Shown here: positions 1-9,699 of the stretch, piece after piece | Layout of the letters: each line of letters opens with the position of its first letter | Position numbering within the stretch: the first letter of the stretch is position 1 | NCBI RefSeq assembly: GCF_003003795.1 | Contig: NZ_PVWK01000057.1 | Coordinates: 1 to 64,000 of the forward strand | Length of the DNA: 64,000 nucleotides | From: Stenomitos frigidus ULC18 | GTDB taxonomy: Bacteria; Cyanobacteriota; Cyanobacteriia; Leptolyngbyales; Leptolyngbyaceae | Direction of reading: 5' to 3' | Notes under the pieces: generated by a model | Databases searched by the model: none | The model's input: the letters and a program-made list of their open reading frames with translations, nothing else | What the model was told of the DNA's origin: nothing | Program-made: the position numbers and the translations under genes

Positions 1-1
1 T

Positions 2-70
2 CATTTTGGAACACCTCTCCAAACCGATTGCTACCTGACCCCAGATATTGCTACTTTTGTCAATGCGTAA
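2..70 (+). CDS. C-terminal end of an unidentified protein (partial)
   Basis: An open frame enters from the left edge and ends at the TAA at 68-70. The 22 visible residues end in PDIATFVNA. Too little is present to name a family. The following 190 bases hold no other gene and probably contain the pdxJ promoter. Confidence 0.3.
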   Translation, partial: HFGTPLQTDCYLTPDIATFVNA

Positions 71-259
71 GTCCTAAAATTCTCATTCCTTAGCTTAATT
101 GTTACGCTTGGTTAAGGATAATGAGCATGGATGCGATGGGTTGGTGATATCGGTTCGATCGCGCCGCTTTCTTTACGCCTTGCCCTCTGCTCATTGTCCA
201 ATGAGCCAGTCCTGACGGTAAAATGAGGCTGTGCATTCAAGAGGTTGTGCATTCAAAGC

Positions 260-994
260 ATGGGAGCAACGCGCTTGCCAACACTGGGCGTCAACATTGA
301 TCACACTGCAACGGTACGACAAGCACGGCGCACGGTAGAACCTGATCCGGTAGCAGCGGCTGTTTTAGCAGAACTGGCGGGTGCCGATGGCATTACCGTC
401 CACTTGCGCGAAGATCGGCGACATATTCAGGATCGAGATGTACGCTTGCTGCGGGAAACCGTGCGCACGCACTTGAACCTGGAGATGGCAGCGACTGATG
501 AGATGGTGGCGATCGCCCTCGCCATCAAACCCGATTATGTGACTCTCGTACCCGAAAAGCGCGAAGAAGTCACCACTGAAGGCGGGTTAGATGTAGCAGG
601 TCAGGCAGACCGTATGGCGCAAATTGTCACGACGCTGCAAGACGCTGGCATTCCGGTGAGTCTCTTTATTGATGCTGATCCCAAGCAGATTGAGGCTGCG
701 GCAGCAATGCAGGCTCAGTTTATTGAACTGCATACAGGGCAGTATGCCGAAGCCAAAGCAGAAGCTAGCCGAGCCAAGGAGCTAACCATTCTGAAAGCCG
801 GTTGCGAACGAGCGATCGCAGCTGGTTTGCGTGTTAATGCTGGACATGGCCTCACGTACTGGAACGTCTACCCGATCGCCTGTCTGCCTGGGATGGAAGA
901 GCTGAACATCGGTCACACTATCATCAGCCGTGCCATACTCGTCGGCTTAGAACGGGCTGTTCGAGAAATGAAAGACGCCATTCGAGGAGAATGA
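260..994 (+). CDS. pdxJ: Pyridoxine 5'-phosphate synthase PdxJ
   Basis: PdxJ condenses 1-deoxyxylulose 5-phosphate with 3-amino-2-oxopropyl phosphate to make pyridoxine 5'-phosphate in the DXP-dependent vitamin B6 pathway, in the cytosol. The TIM-barrel family signature is clear: LGVNIDH near the N-terminus, VTLVPEKR in the middle (catalytic Glu), HTGQYA, and VNAGHGL plus LNIGH near the C-terminus (phosphate binding). The 244 residues match the usual family length of about 240. I chose the ATG at 260; a TTG at 245 in the same frame would add five residues. The direct repeat TGTGCATTCAA just upstream lies in the leader. Confidence 0.95.
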   Translation: MGATRLPTLGVNIDHTATVRQARRTVEPDPVAAAVLAELAGADGITVHLREDRRHIQDRDVRLLRETVRTHLNLEMAATDEMVAIALAIKPDYVTLVPEKREEVTTEGGLDVAGQADRMAQIVTTLQDAGIPVSLFIDADPKQIEAAAAMQAQFIELHTGQYAEAKAEASRAKELTILKAGCERAIAAGLRVNAGHGLTYWNVYPIACLPGMEELNIGHTIISRAILVGLERAVREMKDAIRGE

Positions 995-1168
995 GGCACA
1001 AGAAAGAGTTTTGAGTTAAGAATTTTGAGTTAAGACATTTAAGCTCACAATTCAATCGATTTACAGTTCTCTGCCTTGACTCAACTCCAAAGCCCAACAC
1101 AAGCACTAGCTTTGCTCACCCTCACTGCTACTTTCCCAATTCAAAACTCAGAACTCAAAGCTAATCTT

Positions 1169-1504
1169 ATGACCATGCAAACTTACTATTACGTCCTCGC
1201 TAGCCAACGCTTTCTGACCGAGGAAGAGCCGATCGACGAAGTGCTTCAAGAGCGTACTCGGAATTACCACGAACAAGAAAAAGAGATTGACTTCTGGCTG
1301 GTGAATCAACCTGCCTTTTTGGAAGCGCCTGAACTTGCAGCCGTCAAAGCGCAATGTCCTCAGCCTGCGAGTGCTATTATTTCAACCAATCCTCAGTTCG
1401 TTACCTGGTTGAAATTGCGGCTGGAGTTTGTGATTACAGGTGCGTTTCAGGCACCTTCGTACACAATTCCACAGCCTCTAGCCTCGTTAGCATCAATTTC
1501 TTAA
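1169..1504 (+). CDS. ycf54: Ycf54 family protein, Mg-protoporphyrin monomethyl ester cyclase factor
   Basis: Ycf54 (DUF2488) is an accessory protein of the aerobic Mg-protoporphyrin IX monomethyl ester cyclase and is needed to form the isocyclic ring of chlorophyll. The 111-aa product has the family hallmarks: TYYYVLASQRF at the start, EIDFWLV, CPQPASAIISTNPQF and TWLKLRLEFVITG. The frame opens further upstream to 1076, but that part translates TTTTGAGTT-type intergenic repeat DNA, so the start is at ATG 1169 or ATG 1175. chlM, another chlorophyll gene, lies near the other end of the window but is not linked in an operon. Confidence 0.9.
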   Translation: MTMQTYYYVLASQRFLTEEEPIDEVLQERTRNYHEQEKEIDFWLVNQPAFLEAPELAAVKAQCPQPASAIISTNPQFVTWLKLRLEFVITGAFQAPSYTIPQPLASLASIS

Positions 1505-1585
1505 GCTTCGTTTGGTGTGAAGGATGCTACATTGGCTTGCCAGCGGTAGAGGGCATTACCCGTTCAAACCCTCTTCATAACGTTC

Positions 1586-2368
1586 ATGTTTTACATTGCT
1601 CAACGGTTCCCAGGTTTGTTAGGTTCAGTATTGCTTGCTGGCGTCAGCTTGACCATTACAGCAAGCGTCACCGCCCAAATTCCACCCGCTCCGCCGCTCT
1701 TGGAAACACCTTCAGCACAGGCAAACTATGCTGATTGTCAACCGCCAAGTCCAGGCGAGTATCTGTTGCTTGTGATGAGTAAAACGTCTGAAAGTCAGGA
1801 ACAGGTGCGTCGGACGGTGCCGCCTAACACTACTGTGACGGTCTGTAATTACCTTAATGACGTGGTCACACGAGTGGGTGGTTTTACGACTGCTGACACA
1901 GCGAATGCTTGGGCGAAATATATGCGTGAATCGATCGGGCTGTCAGCCTTTGTCGCTCGTCCCTCAGAAGTAGCAGCTCAAACGTCTCCAACGCCCGTAC
2001 AACCTTTTCCTAAACCATCATCCCCCCCGATCACGCCTCGATCGCTGGCGCAGACTTCGCCCACGTCACGGGATGCGCGAGGATACAATCCCCAGATTTT
2101 AGGCGGAGGCTATGCTGTTTTGGTGGATTACTTTAGCCGACCAGAATTGGCAACGCAGGTACGTCAGCTGGTTGGCAAAGAGATTGGGTTGGTTTCCTAC
2201 CGTCAACGGCCCTATCTTCTGGCTGTCCATACAACCGATCAAAGTCTTGCTAATGCAACCCTACAGGCATTGACCGATCGTGGTTTTTGGGCAATGGTCG
2301 TTGATAGTCGTCGGGTGACTCTGTTGGGTCAGGCGATCGCCACATCCCAACCAACAGTGAAGAAGTAA
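1586..2368 (+). CDS. Secreted SPOR-like repeat protein
   Basis: A 260-aa protein with a signal peptide (hydrophobic residues about 8-30, ending near VTAQ), so probably periplasmic. Two similar segments of about 80 residues follow: one around PGEYLLLVMSKTSES (residues 52-125), the other around GGYAVLVDYFSRPEL (residues 167-250). They are joined by a Pro/Ser/Thr linker. Each segment looks like the beta-alpha-beta SPOR-type fold found in many cyanobacterial surface proteins. No enzymatic motif is seen. The family call rests on fold pattern rather than a named signature. Confidence 0.6.
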   Translation: MFYIAQRFPGLLGSVLLAGVSLTITASVTAQIPPAPPLLETPSAQANYADCQPPSPGEYLLLVMSKTSESQEQVRRTVPPNTTVTVCNYLNDVVTRVGGFTTADTANAWAKYMRESIGLSAFVARPSEVAAQTSPTPVQPFPKPSSPPITPRSLAQTSPTSRDARGYNPQILGGGYAVLVDYFSRPELATQVRQLVGKEIGLVSYRQRPYLLAVHTTDQSLANATLQALTDRGFWAMVVDSRRVTLLGQAIATSQPTVKK

Positions 2369-2391
2369 ACTCTGGTATAGAAGCTGAGTTC

Positions 2392-2718
2392 TCAACTGAT
2401 CACGCGTGGTTCAGGTGCAGAGATCTCTGATGCGCAGATTCGTTCGATCGCTTGATCGGCCGTGATCAAGCGCTTTAAAATTACTTGACCGATCGCCTGT
2501 GGGGCCGCCTCCACCTGAGCCTGATCCGTTGGCTTCACCTCAACCATTAAAACGGCATCTTCAACGCGGTACAGCCATAGCTTTTCATCCTGCTCCCAAA
2601 CGCAGAGATTGATCTGACTGATCTCTGGCTTGCGTCTCCAGGCGCTTTCGTTCCATAGTCCTCCCAGTTCCCAGACTCTGCCAATCGTCCAGCCATCCGA
2701 CAGAAAAAAGTACTTCAC
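2392..2718 (-). CDS. Conserved hypothetical protein (108 aa)
   Basis: A soluble protein of 108 aa, rich in Trp near its N-terminus (SDGWTIGRVWELGGLWN) and without signal peptide or membrane segment. Codon use is host-like and it converges with the secreted-protein gene across a 23-base gap. I do not recognise the family and infer no function. Confidence 0.6.
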   Translation of the reverse strand: MKYFFLSDGWTIGRVWELGGLWNESAWRRKPEISQINLCVWEQDEKLWLYRVEDAVLMVEVKPTDQAQVEAAPQAIGQVILKRLITADQAIERICASEISAPEPRVIS

Positions 2719-2890
2719 AACGGTATCCAGAATTGCTGCAACATCTTACTGACCAGGCTATGAACACCAGGCTACGAACAAGCTAGCTAATCTTAGCCGC
2801 TGCGAGACGTAACACACATCACAATTCATGCAACAGCCATAAATTACAGTACTGCGAGTCGGATGGCACAATCGTTCCACACTTATTGCG

Positions 2891-4708
2891 CTACGACTGG
2901 TTCAACAACACCACTATCTCCCTACGGGTTAAACCCGTTTCTGTCATGGCTAAGTCTGTCTTGCCATCACGATTGAAGTCACCTGCGACGATACCCAAGA
3001 AACTGATTCCCACGACCTCGTTGACCGCCGCTTGAAAGGTGCCATTGCCATTGCCCAGCAGCAACGATAAAACGGGGTAGCCCTCATTCGCTACCGCTAA
3101 ATCTGTCTTGCCATCGCGATCGAAATCACCAGCAACAACACTGCGTGGACGGCTTCCCACCGCGTAGCTCACCGCTGTTTGGAAGGTGCCAGTGCCAGTC
3201 CCCAGCAGCACTGAGACCGTGTTGGAGTTCAAATTCGTGACAACTAAATCTGTTTTGCCATCAATATTGAAATCTCCAGCGACGATGCCCAAGGGACCAT
3301 TTCCCGCCGCGTAGTTGACCGCTGGTTGGAAGGTGCCAGTGCCAGTGCCCAGCAGCACTGAGACCGTATTGGAGCCGAAATTTGTCACGGCTAAGTCTGT
3401 CTTGCCATCAACATTAAAATCGCCGACGACGATACCCGAAGGATCACGTCCTGCCGCGTAGCTCACCGCTGGTTGGAAGGCACCAGTGCCAGTCCCCAGC
3501 AGCACCGATACCGAATTGGAGCGCCAATTCGTCACGACTAAGTCTGTCTTACCATCGCTATTGAAATCGCCCGCAGTGAGATCGCCCACAAACAAAGAAT
3601 CGGGAGTACTTCCCGCTGGATAGTTTACTGCTGCTGAGAAGGTGCCTGTACCAGTGCCCAGCAACACTGCAACCTGACCGCCACCATTTGTTACGGCTAA
3701 ATCTGCTTTAGCATCGCCATTGAAATCACCGGTAATGACACCGTTGGCATTGTTTCCCGCAAAATAATCCACTGCTGTTGGGAAGGTGCCAGTGCCCGTC
3801 CCCAGTAACACTGTCACCGTACCTCCGCCCAAATTTGTTATCACTAAGTCTGTCTTAGCATCGCCATTGAAATCGCCTGCGGTGATATCATTTGAACCGT
3901 TTCCCACCACCCTGGAATAGCGCGGTGGCGCAAAGAGGGAAAAACGCCCTGTGCCCACAATCTGCCAGTTTGGATCTACGACTGAGTTAATGTACAGACT
4001 GCTGGACAGGGACGTACCATTCATCAGCCAGATGCCATTCTGACCTGTTGCCTTGTTTCGCCACACCAGGTCAGAGCTGACATCGTCATTAAAGTTACCT
4101 GTACCCACAATCTGCCAGTTTTGATCCGCAACGGGGGTCGTATACACACCAGTGGATAGAGTCGTGCCGTTCATCAGCCAGATCGCATTTTGCCCCGTGG
4201 CTTGGTTCCGCCACACCAGATCAGAGCTTCTGTCACTATTGAAGTCACCCGTACTCACAAGCTGCCAGTTCAAATCCGCAACTGGGGTCGTATACACACC
4301 AGTGGATAGAGTGGTGCCGTTCATCAGCCAGATGCCATTCTGACCCGTTGCCTTGTTACGCCACACCAGATCAGAATTGCCATCGTCATTGAAGTCGCCT
4401 GTACCCACGATCTGCCAGTTCAGATCCGCAACGGGGGTCGTATACACACCAGTGGATAGAGTGGTGTCATGCATCAGCCAGATCGCATTTTGCCCTGTTG
4501 CCTTATTACGCCACACCAGGTCAGAGTTGAAGTCGCCGTTGAAATCACCAACTCCAACCAGTGACCAATTGGCATCAGGTACGGCTGTTGTGTATCGCCC
4601 CACGTCTAGAGTGGTGTCATGCATCAGCCAGATGGCATTCTGTCCGGTCAGTGGATTCCGGAAAACTAAGTCTTGTTGTAAGTTAAGACTGATATTGTTC
4701 GAAGGCAT
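2891..4708 (-). CDS. FG-GAP/VCBS repeat beta-propeller protein
   Basis: A 605-aa protein made almost entirely of two repeat types. Residues 1-260 hold about six repeats of the type GDFNxDxxSDLVWRN followed by ATGQNAIWLM. Residues 275-605 hold about seven repeats of the type GDFNxDGKTDLxVTN followed by VSVLLGTGTGTF. The DxNxDG-like loops are calcium-binding signatures of FG-GAP/VCBS blades, so two fused beta-propellers are expected. Such proteins are usually exported adhesins or surface proteins. No classical signal peptide is visible here, so an unconventional or type I route would be needed. The near-identical DNA repeats make it prone to copy-number change. Confidence 0.8.
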   Translation of the reverse strand: MPSNNISLNLQQDLVFRNPLTGQNAIWLMHDTTLDVGRYTTAVPDANWSLVGVGDFNGDFNSDLVWRNKATGQNAIWLMHDTTLSTGVYTTPVADLNWQIVGTGDFNDDGNSDLVWRNKATGQNGIWLMNGTTLSTGVYTTPVADLNWQLVSTGDFNSDRSSDLVWRNQATGQNAIWLMNGTTLSTGVYTTPVADQNWQIVGTGNFNDDVSSDLVWRNKATGQNGIWLMNGTSLSSSLYINSVVDPNWQIVGTGRFSLFAPPRYSRVVGNGSNDITAGDFNGDAKTDLVITNLGGGTVTVLLGTGTGTFPTAVDYFAGNNANGVITGDFNGDAKADLAVTNGGGQVAVLLGTGTGTFSAAVNYPAGSTPDSLFVGDLTAGDFNSDGKTDLVVTNWRSNSVSVLLGTGTGAFQPAVSYAAGRDPSGIVVGDFNVDGKTDLAVTNFGSNTVSVLLGTGTGTFQPAVNYAAGNGPLGIVAGDFNIDGKTDLVVTNLNSNTVSVLLGTGTGTFQTAVSYAVGSRPRSVVAGDFDRDGKTDLAVANEGYPVLSLLLGNGNGTFQAAVNEVVGISFLGIVAGDFNRDGKTDLAMTETGLTRREIVVLLNQS

Positions 4709-4996
4709 AAAGTGACGGTTCCTAAGTCGTATCCCTGAGATCTATGCTCTGCCACGGCAAAAAAATCAGCAACAAATATGAAGTTGCTGTGAGAGCCTCA
4801 GTGATTAGCAAACAGAACCTGATTGGATGGTATACCAGTTAAACGCTACACGCCTCCTTCCCGGTGATGGTACTGAATGGATGTTACTAAAGATAAGCCT
4901 CATCATGTTAGGACTTACGCAGAAGAGAACCCCAACCCCCTTCAAAAGGGCTACCGTGTCCACACAAGTGATCGAATCTAGCCAAATTGCCCCCTA

Positions 4997-5048
4997 GCCC
5001 CCAATTCTGGGGGAACCGAACCGTTCAAAGTCCCCCAGAATTGGGGGC
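4997..5048. repeat. Perfect 18-bp inverted repeat in intergenic region
   Basis: Two 18-base arms (4997-5014 and 5031-5048), each pairing GCCCCCAATTCTGGGGGA with its complement across a 16-base loop, form a very stable hairpin. Similar CCCCAGAATTGGGGG palindromes are common dispersed intergenic elements in cyanobacteria. It sits in the 660-base gap before apt. Apart from a second small hairpin (AGCCCCATTTTGGGGCT, about 5220-5237) I see nothing coding there. Confidence 0.8.
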
Positions 5049-5368
5049 TTAAAGCCCTTTGAGCATACAAGAAAAGGGGGCGAAAAGGACCCAAACGAAG
5101 TCAGCCTCGACTTGTGTGTACACCGCAGCTTCAAAAGGGCAGGGCTGATTCGTAGACGGTAGAAAAGTAACAGTAATAAGGTTAGTCGCTTTTCTGTCGC
5201 GCAACTAGTCAAAAAATTTAGCCCCATTTTGGGGCTGAACGCTGAAAGCCTTTATAGGCATGGCTTCAGCAATCATATGATAAACTTTCGTACGTATCTC
5301 GGTACAATGCCTGATAAGCTGTGACAGTTTTGTATCCATCCAAACATCAACGTTCTGGTAGCAAATTC

Positions 5369-5884
5369 ATGGACATTCAGGCTCTTATTCGCGAAATTCC
5401 AGACTTCCCTAAGCCAGGTATTCTCTTCAAAGACATCACCACGCTTTTGCGCGATGCTGGCGGTTTGCGTTATACGATCGATGCTCTGGCGGAAAAATGC
5501 GAACACTTTGCACCTGATTTCATCATTGGCATGGAGTCGCGCGGCTTCATCTTTGGTGCACCGCTGGCGTACAAATTAGGAGCAGGCTTCATTCCTGTTC
5601 GCAAACCGGGCAAGCTACCCGCTGCTGTCCACTCCATTCAATACGAACTGGAGTACGGCATGGATTGTCTGGAAGTACATCAAGATGCACTGCATCCGCC
5701 CGATTGCCGCATCTTGATTGTGGATGATTTGATTGCGACGGGTGGCACGGCTGAAGCAACTGCCAAACTAGTGCAGAAATCGGGCTGCCAGTTGGTGGGC
5801 TATGCGTTTGTCATTGAGCTGAAAGATCTGAATGGACGCAAGCGGTTACCGGAAGCGCCGATCGTCACGCTCGTTCAGTATTAA
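5369..5884 (+). CDS. apt: Adenine phosphoribosyltransferase
   Basis: Apt salvages adenine by transferring the phosphoribosyl group of PRPP to give AMP. The 171-aa product begins [18 protein letters not shown], a strict Apt signature. It carries the PRPP-binding loop [17 protein letters not shown] near residue 119 and [10 protein letters not shown] in the middle. Length is typical (about 170-180). The frame opens upstream to 5321, but ATG 5369 gives the standard N-terminus. Confidence 0.95.
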   Translation: MDIQALIREIPDFPKPGILFKDITTLLRDAGGLRYTIDALAEKCEHFAPDFIIGMESRGFIFGAPLAYKLGAGFIPVRKPGKLPAAVHSIQYELEYGMDCLEVHQDALHPPDCRILIVDDLIATGGTAEATAKLVQKSGCQLVGYAFVIELKDLNGRKRLPEAPIVTLVQY

Positions 5885-6066
5885 GCTCGCTCTGATCTGC
5901 TGGCTTAGAGAAATTTGCAGTCAGCTTTCAGCAGTCAGACTGGGATTTAGAGTGGTCGCTCATTTCGCAGAGGCTTAGCTGACCGCTGACTGCTGACCGC
6001 TGAAAGCTAACAAAGCACTTTTGGCAAATCAAATTAGGATTGCTATATCAGCTATCAGCTAAGAAC

Positions 6067-7116
6067 ATGACTACATCCGATCGGAGCAGGCTAGCGTCAA
6101 GCATTGACGGGCTGGCAAACTTTTTTACCAGCGAGACCTTTGTCTACATCGTTAAGCGTTTGCTACAAGCGCTGTTGACCCTGCTCCTTGCGTCTGCCTT
6201 GAGCTTTATTATCATCCAGCTTGCGCCTGGTGACTATCTCGACACGTTGAAAGAGAATCCCAAAATTTCGCCTGAACGGATCGAGCAACTGCGGCGACAG
6301 TTTGGGCTGGATAAGTCCTGGTTTGAGCAGTACTTTCTGTGGCTCTGGCAAATTGTCACGCGGGGCAATTTTGGCACTAGCTTCGTTTATCAGCGATCGG
6401 TGGCCTCACTACTGTGGGAGCGGGTACCAGCGACGCTTCTACTAGCTATCTCCTCTCTAGTGCTCACGTGGTCGATCGCCATTCCGTTAGGCATTGTCGG
6501 CGCGGTGAACCAGAATCGTTGGAGCGATCGGCTCCTGCAAGTCATTAGCTACGCTGGACAGGGTTTTCCCAGCTTTATTACCGCGCTGTTGCTGCTGATT
6601 TTGGCGCAGAATGTGTCGCCGATTTTTCCGGTGGGCGATATGACCAGCATCGATCACGATGAGTTAACGCCGCTCGGTAAGATCATTGACGTTGCTTGGC
6701 ATATGATCTTGCCGACGATCGCGCTAAGCATCACCAGTTTTGCGGGTCTTCAGCGCATCACCCGTGGCGAACTGCTCGATGTCTTGCGGCAGGACTATAT
6801 TCAAACTGCTCGCGCCAAAGGGTTACCAGAAAACAAAGTGATCTACGTTCACGCTCTGCGTAATGCGATCAACCCGTTGATTACACTGCTGGGTTTTGAA
6901 TTTGCCAGCTTGCTCAGCGGTGCCTTCATTGCCGAATTTTTCTTCAACTGGCCTGGTTTAGGTCGTCTCATCCTTCAAGCGGTACAGGCGCAGGATCTCT
7001 ACCTTGTGATGGCAAGCTTGATGATGGGTGCCGTTATGCTTATTGTTGGTAACCTTCTAGCCGATCTACTGCTCAAAGCCATTGACCCTCGTATCAAGCT
7101 AGAAGAAGCCAATTAG
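6067..7116 (+). CDS. ABC transporter permease, DppB/OppB type
   Basis: A 349-aa inner-membrane permease of the dipeptide/oligopeptide/nickel family. The N-terminal region shows the usual RLLQALLTLLLASALSFII helix and LAPGDYLD. The cytoplasmic EAA-type loop reads DYIQTARAKGLPENKVIY, and GAFIAEFFFNWPGLGRL follows. About six membrane helices are present. No partner permease, ATPase or binding protein lies nearby, which is common in cyanobacteria. Substrate is unknown. ATG 6067 was chosen over a start at 6040 because family members begin close to it. The 180 bases upstream contain GCTGACCGCTGAC-type intergenic repeats. Confidence 0.85.
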   Translation: MTTSDRSRLASSIDGLANFFTSETFVYIVKRLLQALLTLLLASALSFIIIQLAPGDYLDTLKENPKISPERIEQLRRQFGLDKSWFEQYFLWLWQIVTRGNFGTSFVYQRSVASLLWERVPATLLLAISSLVLTWSIAIPLGIVGAVNQNRWSDRLLQVISYAGQGFPSFITALLLLILAQNVSPIFPVGDMTSIDHDELTPLGKIIDVAWHMILPTIALSITSFAGLQRITRGELLDVLRQDYIQTARAKGLPENKVIYVHALRNAINPLITLLGFEFASLLSGAFIAEFFFNWPGLGRLILQAVQAQDLYLVMASLMMGAVMLIVGNLLADLLLKAIDPRIKLEEAN

Positions 7117-7258
7117 ATGACCGTTGCTGCAGTTTGGATTCCTATTGACTGCATTGAGTCGATCGAGGCATGCCGTTTTATCCTCACGCTGTTGATCAGG
7201 ACTTTACCGGGAGTAGCGGAGCCTCTTGAAGAAACGGGATGCCTCACGATCGAGGTCG

Positions 7259-8890
7259 CTATGAAGAAGCCGCGTAATGCACCAGTTGAGCCAGTTTGCG
7301 GCGCAGGGTTTCTAGACCGAGACGATCGCTGGCTGAAATAAAGATCGCCTGCGGATATTCTTCTCGTGCTAATTCCAGCGTATCGCCATCCACCTGATCG
7401 ATCTTGTTAAACGCTACTAGCGCCGGACCGGGCGAAATCGGCATTTCCGAAAGGATCTTCATGACCGCGCGAATCTGACTTTGCCATGCAGGATGAGACA
7501 GATCGACCACATGCAACAGCGCGTCTGCTTCCGTCACTTCCTCGAGCGTGGCGCGGAAGGCGTCCATCAACGATGGAGGCAGTTCGTGGATGAAGCCCAC
7601 GGTGTCGGTGAGAAGGAGTGCAAGTGGCTCTTCTGTGACGGCATCGGGCACCACCAGTCGCCGCGTTGTTGGGTCGAGTGTTGCGAATAATTGGTCTGCG
7701 GTATACACCTCGGCATTTGTCAGCACATTCAGCAAGGTTGATTTACCCGCGTTGGTATAGCCCACCACTGCTACTGACGGCACTTCCTCGTGCTGTCGTC
7801 GCTGCCGCATCCGTGCTCGGTGTGCCTGTAGCTGATCCACCTCTTGCTGTAAGCGTGTGATCCGCCGTTGAATCGCTCGTCGCTCGGTTTCTAGCTTGGT
7901 TTCCCCAGGTCCTCGCGTCCCAATACCGCCACCCAAACGGGACATTGCCTGTCCACGTCCAGCCAAACGAGGCAGCATATATTCCAACTGCGCCAGCTCG
8001 ACCTGAAGTTTCCCGGCACCCGATCGCGCTCGTTGGGCAAAGATATCCAGAATCACTTCGGTGCGATCGACGACTCGGATGCCAATCTGTGTTTCCAGAT
8101 TCCGCACTTGCGCTGGGGACAGATCGCGATCGAACACCACCAGGTTAGCGCCAACTGACTGTGCCGCCAGCGCAATTTCCTGCACCTTCCCTTCACCGAC
8201 CACCGTTTGATGGTGAGGATGGGGTCGCTTCTGCTGGAGCGTTTGCAGCACGGTGCCACCCGCTGTTTCAACCAACCGCTCTAGCTCCGTCAGCCCATCC
8301 TGAAAGCGCTTTGTTGCTCTGTTATCGGTCATCAGCCCGACTAGCAGCACCTGATCGTGATCGCGATCGACCTGACGGGCGGTATAGTCTCGCCGAAACT
8401 CTTCTTCCAGTCCTTCAACGAGATTGAGAAAGTCTTGATTGGTTAGTACATCCAGGCTCAACGGTGGCGAAACCGTCCACGCAGTTTCAGGGTGCGGCAC
8501 CAAATGAGCCAGGTAGGTTTCCTTGACGTAGCCCGTTGCACCCCCCCCCCGACGCTCAAAACCACCACCTGTGAGTGTCAGCGTCACCAGTGCATCCAAC
8601 CGTTGCATCGCCATCGCCGTCAGGGATGAGTCACTGGGCGGTTCAAACTTTAGCTGGGTCGAAAGGCAACGAATGCCACAGAGCCGCTCTGCACCATAGC
8701 GGGGCAACTCTAACGGGGGAATTTGGGTTTGACGAGGCGTGCCCACCCCAATGCGCATCACTTGGCCACGTCGATTCACATAGGCGCACACAGGCTGGTT
8801 CAACTCAGTGCTGACCGCCGCTAGCCGCTGAGCAAACTCAGGTGTCGTCAGTCGATCGCCCGGTAGCCGCTGATGATACAAGCGCTGCAA
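7259..8890 (-). CDS. hflX: GTPase HflX (ribosome-associated), start uncertain
   Basis: HflX is a ribosome-binding GTPase that splits stalled or stress-damaged 70S ribosomes. The C-terminal G domain shows G1 GYTNAGKST, G3 DTVGF and G4 FNKID. Upstream are the HflX-specific glycine-rich segment GRGQAMSRLGGGIGTRGPGETKLE and the coiled-coil linker. At 543 aa it has the N-terminal extension usual in cyanobacteria. Homology-like sequence (ETVYGNLQGLKTSQV) continues upstream of the TTG at 8890 in the same frame, to about 8944. No ATG, GTG or TTG opens that extension; an ATC at 8942-8944 is where the ATG would be expected. A run of ten G (sense strand) at 8541-8550 lies inside the gene. Confidence 0.9.
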   Translation of the reverse strand: MQRLYHQRLPGDRLTTPEFAQRLAAVSTELNQPVCAYVNRRGQVMRIGVGTPRQTQIPPLELPRYGAERLCGIRCLSTQLKFEPPSDSSLTAMAMQRLDALVTLTLTGGGFERRGGGATGYVKETYLAHLVPHPETAWTVSPPLSLDVLTNQDFLNLVEGLEEEFRRDYTARQVDRDHDQVLLVGLMTDNRATKRFQDGLTELERLVETAGGTVLQTLQQKRPHPHHQTVVGEGKVQEIALAAQSVGANLVVFDRDLSPAQVRNLETQIGIRVVDRTEVILDIFAQRARSGAGKLQVELAQLEYMLPRLAGRGQAMSRLGGGIGTRGPGETKLETERRAIQRRITRLQQEVDQLQAHRARMRQRRQHEEVPSVAVVGYTNAGKSTLLNVLTNAEVYTADQLFATLDPTTRRLVVPDAVTEEPLALLLTDTVGFIHELPPSLMDAFRATLEEVTEADALLHVVDLSHPAWQSQIRAVMKILSEMPISPGPALVAFNKIDQVDGDTLELAREEYPQAIFISASDRLGLETLRRKLAQLVHYAASS

Positions 8891-9037
8891 CTGCTTGACC
8901 TGACTGGTTTTTAAGCCCTGGAGATTTCCGTAAACTGTTTCGATAGAGGCAACTCGCCAAACGCAACTGTATTCATTTTAGTCAATTGCGGGGTCGTAGG
9001 AACGTTACATATAACGTCCCTACAGTTTGTGGTTACT

Positions 9038-9493
9038 CTAAGCGGTAACAGGGCTTTTGCCTTTCTTTTTCTGTGCGTCTGTTTCTGGTGCCGTCGTTTC
9101 AGGCGCTGGAGCATCAGTCTGAGCGTCGTCTGTCTGAACGTCTTCGTCTTCAACACTCTTTACATTATCGAGATCGATATCCAGTACCGTCATCGACAGT
9201 CCGGCGCGTGGCGTGTTGCCGTTGCTGGAAATGTATGGATTCGGTTCAACTTTGCCAGTGCAGATAATGAGCGATCCTTTTTTAAGAAACGGGAGTGTTC
9301 GCCATGCAGCCGATTTTTCCCAAATGCTTAACGATACAGTGAACGATTCGTCACGATTCCGTACTCCGCGGACATATAACGTTGCTTTGGCGACCTTTGC
9401 CTTCTCGCCACTGCGGAGATCAACGGTCTTGATCTCTGCATCTGCTGCCAGATTGCCACTGACAATCCACTTGTTTAAACCCACACTCGACAT
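9038..9493 (-). CDS. ssb: Single-stranded DNA-binding protein
   Basis: A 151-aa OB-fold protein beginning MSSVGLNKWIVSGNLAADAEIK, with VSLSIWEKSAAWRTLPFLKKGSL, close to cyanobacterial SSB. It would coat single-stranded DNA in replication and repair. The C-terminal tail is acidic and Thr/Glu-rich (EDEDVQTDDAQTDAP) but ends KGKSPVTA, not the DDDIPF tip that recruits partners in other bacteria. It may therefore be a secondary SSB. It is divergent from crtO. Confidence 0.85.
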   Translation of the reverse strand: MSSVGLNKWIVSGNLAADAEIKTVDLRSGEKAKVAKATLYVRGVRNRDESFTVSLSIWEKSAAWRTLPFLKKGSLIICTGKVEPNPYISSNGNTPRAGLSMTVLDIDLDNVKSVEDEDVQTDDAQTDAPAPETTAPETDAQKKKGKSPVTA

Positions 9494-9699
9494 AGAGTCC
9501 TCTCGGTAAATGACCTTTAACGCAGAATTCCCCGACTACCAAAAAACGGAACAAACCACTTCAAAGTCTCAAAGAGCCTCTAGGGATCGTGGATTTATTT
9601 CTCATTTCTAAAAATCGTCAATTGGACTGATGACTCGTTGAGCAATGCCCTTTACCCTATTACCCTAAGCTAAAGATGTAGGCCTCTGGAGTCGTGCGG

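Noticed and set aside
4994-5227. 77-aa leftward reading frame
   Set aside because: It is a translation of the 18-bp palindrome and flanking intergenic repeat; no ribosome site or protein-like composition.
7117-7341. Rightward frame beginning right after the permease stop (TAGATG)
   Set aside because: Its second half is antisense to the conserved end of hflX and it shows no recognisable pattern.
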